From positions 1 through 9,877 of the forward strand of contig JAYZBD010000017.1 in NCBI GenBank assembly GCA_036339395.1: 9,877 nt of DNA. The letters run 5' to 3'. This document shows positions 6,887 through 9,877 of this stretch, one piece after another. The first letter of the stretch is position 1. Each line of letters begins with the position of its first letter. Below the pieces are notes generated by a model. The model saw only the letters and a list, made by a program, of their open reading frames with translations, ran no database searches and was not told the origin of the DNA. Position numbers and translations under genes: made by a program. Origin of the DNA: SP202 sp036339395 (GTDB lineage: Bacteria; Planctomycetota; Phycisphaerae; Phycisphaerales; SM1A02).

Positions 6887-6902
6887 TAGACTTGAAACTG
6901 GT

Positions 6903-9877
6903 ATGGCACGATTCCTAACGGACATTCTTGAGCATCGACCCCTGGTCCTTGATGGGGCCATGGGCTCGAAGATCCAGGAGGTGGATCTCTCGGTCGAAGG
7001 TGATTACCTGGGACGGGAGAACTGCGTCGACATCCTGGTTCGTTCCAGGCCGGACCTGATCCAGTCGATCCACGAGGGGTATCTCTCCATTGGTTCAGAC
7101 GCCGTCGAAACCAACACCTTTGGCGCAAATCCACTCGTGCTCTCGGAGTTCGATGAAGAAGCTGCATCGTGGGCCAGGTCATTGTGCCGGGAAGCAGCCG
7201 AGATCGCACGCGCGGCATGCGATGCCCATGCAACCAGCGAGCACCCAAGATTCGTTCTTGGGTCGATGGGGCCCGGAACCAAGCTCATTACGCTTGGCCA
7301 GGTTGACTGGGACACGATGCTCGAGAGCTATGCCGAGGCGGCGAGGGGTCTTCTTGAAGGTGGCGCGGATGCATTTCTCATCGAGACCAGCCAGGACCTG
7401 CTCCAGGTCAAGTGCGCCATCAATGCCTGCCTCAAGGCGCTTGATGAAGCCGAACGGTCAAGCGAGGACGTTCCAATCATGGTCAGCCTCACGATCGAGA
7501 CGACTGGAACGATGCTCGTTGGCAGCGAGATTGCAGCTGCAGTCAATGCGCTCCGCTCGTACCCGATCTTCTCACTTGGTTTGAATTGCGCAACGGGCCC
7601 CAAGGAGATGACGTCACACATCGAGTACCTGTCGGCCAACTGGCCACGTCGCATCTCCTGCGTACCGAATGCAGGTCTGCCAGTGCTCGTCGATGGGCAG
7701 GCGCATTTTCCGCTGAAACCCGAGCCACTTGCTGAAACGGTCGGGGAGTTCATCGAGAGATATGGCATCGATGTCATCGGCGGATGTTGTGGTACCGGAC
7801 CGGGACACATCGAACTGCTTGCCGAGCAGTCCCGGAAGCAGCAGCGGCCTCGGCGTGACGTGTCGGGATGGACTCCAGGGTGCTGCAGTCTCTATGCGCC
7901 ACGGGACTATCGCCAGGAGAACTCCTTCTTCATCGTCGGGGAGCGAATGAACGCCTCGGGGTCACGGAAGTTCAAGCGCCTGCTTGAAGCAGTGGATCTT
8001 GACGAGATGATTGCACTTGCGCGGGAGCAGTCCCGTGAAGGGGCTACCTGCCTCGACATCAATGTGGATGCAACCGGGCGTGACAACGCCGCCGACATGG
8101 CCAGGATCGTGCAGGAAGTCGTTCGCCAGGTCGACGTTCCCCTCATGCTCGATTCAACGCAGCCAGCGACCATCGAAGCAGGCCTTCGCCACGCTGGTGG
8201 CAAGTGCATCATCAACTCCGCGAACTTCGAGGATGGTGACGAGAAGTTCGATGCCATGTGTCGCATGGCCCGGACATTTGGAGCGGCACTGGTCATCGGC
8301 ACCATCGACGAGGATCCCGAGGCAGCCATGGCTCGTACAGCCGATCGGAAGTACGACATTGCCGAGCGAGCCATCGACCGGGCCGTGGATGTCCACGGGA
8401 TTCCACTGGTCGATATCTTCATCGACCCACTCGTGCTTCCAATCTCGACTGGCATGGACGATGACCGCCGCAGCGCACTGGAACTGGTCGATGGGGTGCG
8501 ACGGATTTCCACGAAGTGGCCCGATGTCCAGATCACCTGTGGGTTGTCGAACTGCTCCTTCGGCTTGAAACCGGCTGCACGGCAGGTGCTCAACTCGGTT
8601 CTACTCTGGGAACTGATGGATGCCGGCCTCACGTCGGCCATCGTGCATGCGTCGAAGATCCAGCCGATGAACAGGATCGACGCGGATCGCAAGCAGGCTG
8701 CATTGGACCTGATCTACGATCGGCGAGCCCATTCCAGTGGAGGAACTGGTCTTCCCGCCGGGATGACCAGCGAGGACCACGATCCACTGAAGGCATTCAT
8801 CGACTTGTTCACGGGCGACGAGGAGGCCATGAAGGCCGAGGCTGTTCGAGACCTTTCCCTGGAGGAATGGCTGCAGGCTCACATTGTCGATGGCGAGAAA
8901 AAGGGCCTTGTTGAGCATCTCGACGAGGCCATGGAACAGTACCCCCCGGTGGAGATCATCAATGATCACCTGCTTGCGGGAATGAAGACGGTGGGCGAGC
9001 TTTTCGGTTCCGGCCAGATGCAACTTCCCTTCGTGCTGCAGTCGGCCGAGGTCATGAAGATGGCCGTGGCCCATCTCGAGCCGCACATGGAGAAATCCGA
9101 GGGCCACGCCCGTGGTCGCGTCGTCCTGGCGACGGTCAAGGGCGATGTGCATGACATCGGCAAGAACCTGGTGGACATCATTCTCAGCAACAACGGGTGG
9201 TCGGTGCACAACATCGGCATCAAGCAGCCCATCGAGGACATCGTGCAGGCCTGGCGTGAAACCGGGGCGGATGCAATCGGCATGTCCGGCCTGCTGGTCA
9301 AGAGCGTGATGGTCATGGAAGAGAACCTCAAGACGCTCAACGAGATGGGGATCGGCGTACCGATCCTGCTCGGCGGGGCGGCGCTGTCGCGGCACTACTG
9401 CGAATCACACCTGCGATCGATCTACAAGGGGTCGCTGTACTACGGCAAGGATGCCTTCGATGGTCTCCGGATCTGCAACGCGCTTGCCGAGGACCGCTCC
9501 GAGGCCCTGGCGACGGAAATCGATCTGCGCCTGGCCAAGCGTGCCGCGGTTGAGACGAGGGTGGGCGCCATGGCTTCGCGTGATGAAGCCGAGGGCGAGG
9601 TCGATGCCACAACCTCGGAACGCAGTGATGTTGCCGATGACGTGCCGGTTCCCGAGCCTCCCTTCCTGGGTTCACGCCTGGTCGAGGATGTTCCGCTTGA
9701 GACGATCTATCCCTACGTCAATACCAAGGCCCTGTTCAGGGGACAGTGGGGGTTCCGAAAGGGCCAGCGATCCAAGGGCGACTACCAGCACTACCTCGAG
9801 GAGGAAGTCCACCCGATCTTCGATCGACTCAAGACCAGCCTGCGTGATGAGGGTGTCCTGCAACCGAAGGTCGTCTA
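6903..9877 (+). CDS. metH: Cobalamin-dependent methionine synthase (cut by right edge)
   Basis: Transfers a methyl group from 5-methyltetrahydrofolate through cobalamin to homocysteine, making methionine in the cytoplasm. The first 991 residues are present. The homocysteine domain (about 1-310) opens with LDGAMGSKI and carries the zinc ligands Cys229 (GLNCATG) and Cys295-Cys296 (GGCCGTGP). The folate domain (about 340-620) has FIVGERMNASGS and CLDINVD (383-389). The B12 cap (about 660-735) includes MKTVGELFGSGQMQLPFVLQ. The B12 domain (about 738-865) has the DVHDIG motif, with His750 as cobalt ligand, then SGLLVKS and LLGGAALS. An acidic, variable linker (about 877-922) leads to the AdoMet-binding reactivation domain, of which only the start is seen (PYVNTKALFRGQWGFRKG, 937-954). 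It is the usual domain order for full-length MetH. The start at 6903 agrees with family N-termini but its ribosome site is weak. Confidence 0.97.
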   Translation, partial: MARFLTDILEHRPLVLDGAMGSKIQEVDLSVEGDYLGRENCVDILVRSRPDLIQSIHEGYLSIGSDAVETNTFGANPLVLSEFDEEAASWARSLCREAAEIARAACDAHATSEHPRFVLGSMGPGTKLITLGQVDWDTMLESYAEAARGLLEGGADAFLIETSQDLLQVKCAINACLKALDEAERSSEDVPIMVSLTIETTGTMLVGSEIAAAVNALRSYPIFSLGLNCATGPKEMTSHIEYLSANWPRRISCVPNAGLPVLVDGQAHFPLKPEPLAETVGEFIERYGIDVIGGCCGTGPGHIELLAEQSRKQQRPRRDVSGWTPGCCSLYAPRDYRQENSFFIVGERMNASGSRKFKRLLEAVDLDEMIALAREQSREGATCLDINVDATGRDNAADMARIVQEVVRQVDVPLMLDSTQPATIEAGLRHAGGKCIINSANFEDGDEKFDAMCRMARTFGAALVIGTIDEDPEAAMARTADRKYDIAERAIDRAVDVHGIPLVDIFIDPLVLPISTGMDDDRRSALELVDGVRRISTKWPDVQITCGLSNCSFGLKPAARQVLNSVLLWELMDAGLTSAIVHASKIQPMNRIDADRKQAALDLIYDRRAHSSGGTGLPAGMTSEDHDPLKAFIDLFTGDEEAMKAEAVRDLSLEEWLQAHIVDGEKKGLVEHLDEAMEQYPPVEIINDHLLAGMKTVGELFGSGQMQLPFVLQSAEVMKMAVAHLEPHMEKSEGHARGRVVLATVKGDVHDIGKNLVDIILSNNGWSVHNIGIKQPIEDIVQAWRETGADAIGMSGLLVKSVMVMEENLKTLNEMGIGVPILLGGAALSRHYCESHLRSIYKGSLYYGKDAFDGLRICNALAEDRSEALATEIDLRLAKRAAVETRVGAMASRDEAEGEVDATTSERSDVADDVPVPEPPFLGSRLVEDVPLETIYPYVNTKALFRGQWGFRKGQRSKGDYQHYLEEEVHPIFDRLKTSLRDEGVLQPKVV

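Noticed and set aside
6850..6902. SAM or SAH riboswitch before metH (GAGGAG at 6881 recalls an SAH riboswitch core)
   Set aside because: The rest of the consensus and its paired stems are not visible; GAGGAG is more simply a ribosome-site-like sequence.
1..9877. A single undescribed multi-gene defence, mobile or biosynthetic system spanning the window
   Set aside because: The genes belong to separate known families on both strands in at least four transcription units. No nuclease, recombinase, repeat array or biosynthetic core enzyme is present.

Overview
The window reads as chromosomal DNA from a free-living bacterium. By eye its G+C is in the mid to upper 50s (not computed), and every gene uses ordinary bacterial signals. 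The gene styles fit a planctomycete-like organism, possibly Phycisphaerae: a large secreted, helical protein of no recognised family beside a GspE/PilB ATPase, a LolA-like secreted protein, and a NatAB-type ABC exporter. That placement is inference from protein style, not from a marker gene. I see no insertion sequence, phage gene, CRISPR array, tRNA or rRNA. Seven real genes fill almost all of the window, and no gap exceeds about 200 bp.

Layout, left to right. (1) Positions 1-515, minus strand: the N-terminal 171 residues of a GspE/PilB/MshE-type secretion or pilus ATPase, cut by the left edge. (2) 543-1910, minus: a 455-residue secreted helical protein with a possible twofold internal repeat. 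It lies 27 bp upstream of the ATPase and is probably co-transcribed with it. (3) 2112-2810, minus: scoA, the A subunit of a 3-oxoacid CoA-transferase, with no scoB next to it. (4) 2889-3545, plus: a biliverdin-producing heme oxygenase, divergent from scoA across a 78-bp gap that holds two overlapping short palindromes. (5) 3586-6729, minus: a tightly overlapping three-gene operon. In transcription order it is a LolA-like secreted protein, an ABC ATPase and an ABC-2 (NatB-like) permease. A good sigma70-like promoter precedes it. (6) 6903-9877, plus: metH, cobalamin-dependent methionine synthase, complete through the homocysteine, folate, cap and B12 domains and cut by the right edge inside the reactivation domain.

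Functionally the window is a patchwork: secretion or pilus machinery, ketone-body/acyl-CoA metabolism, heme degradation, envelope export and one-carbon/methionine metabolism. The genes do not form one pathway. The parts most worth a second look are the secreted protein paired with the secretion ATPase, the LolA-like/ABC exporter operon, and the orphan scoA. I found no convincing evidence of an entirely new system.
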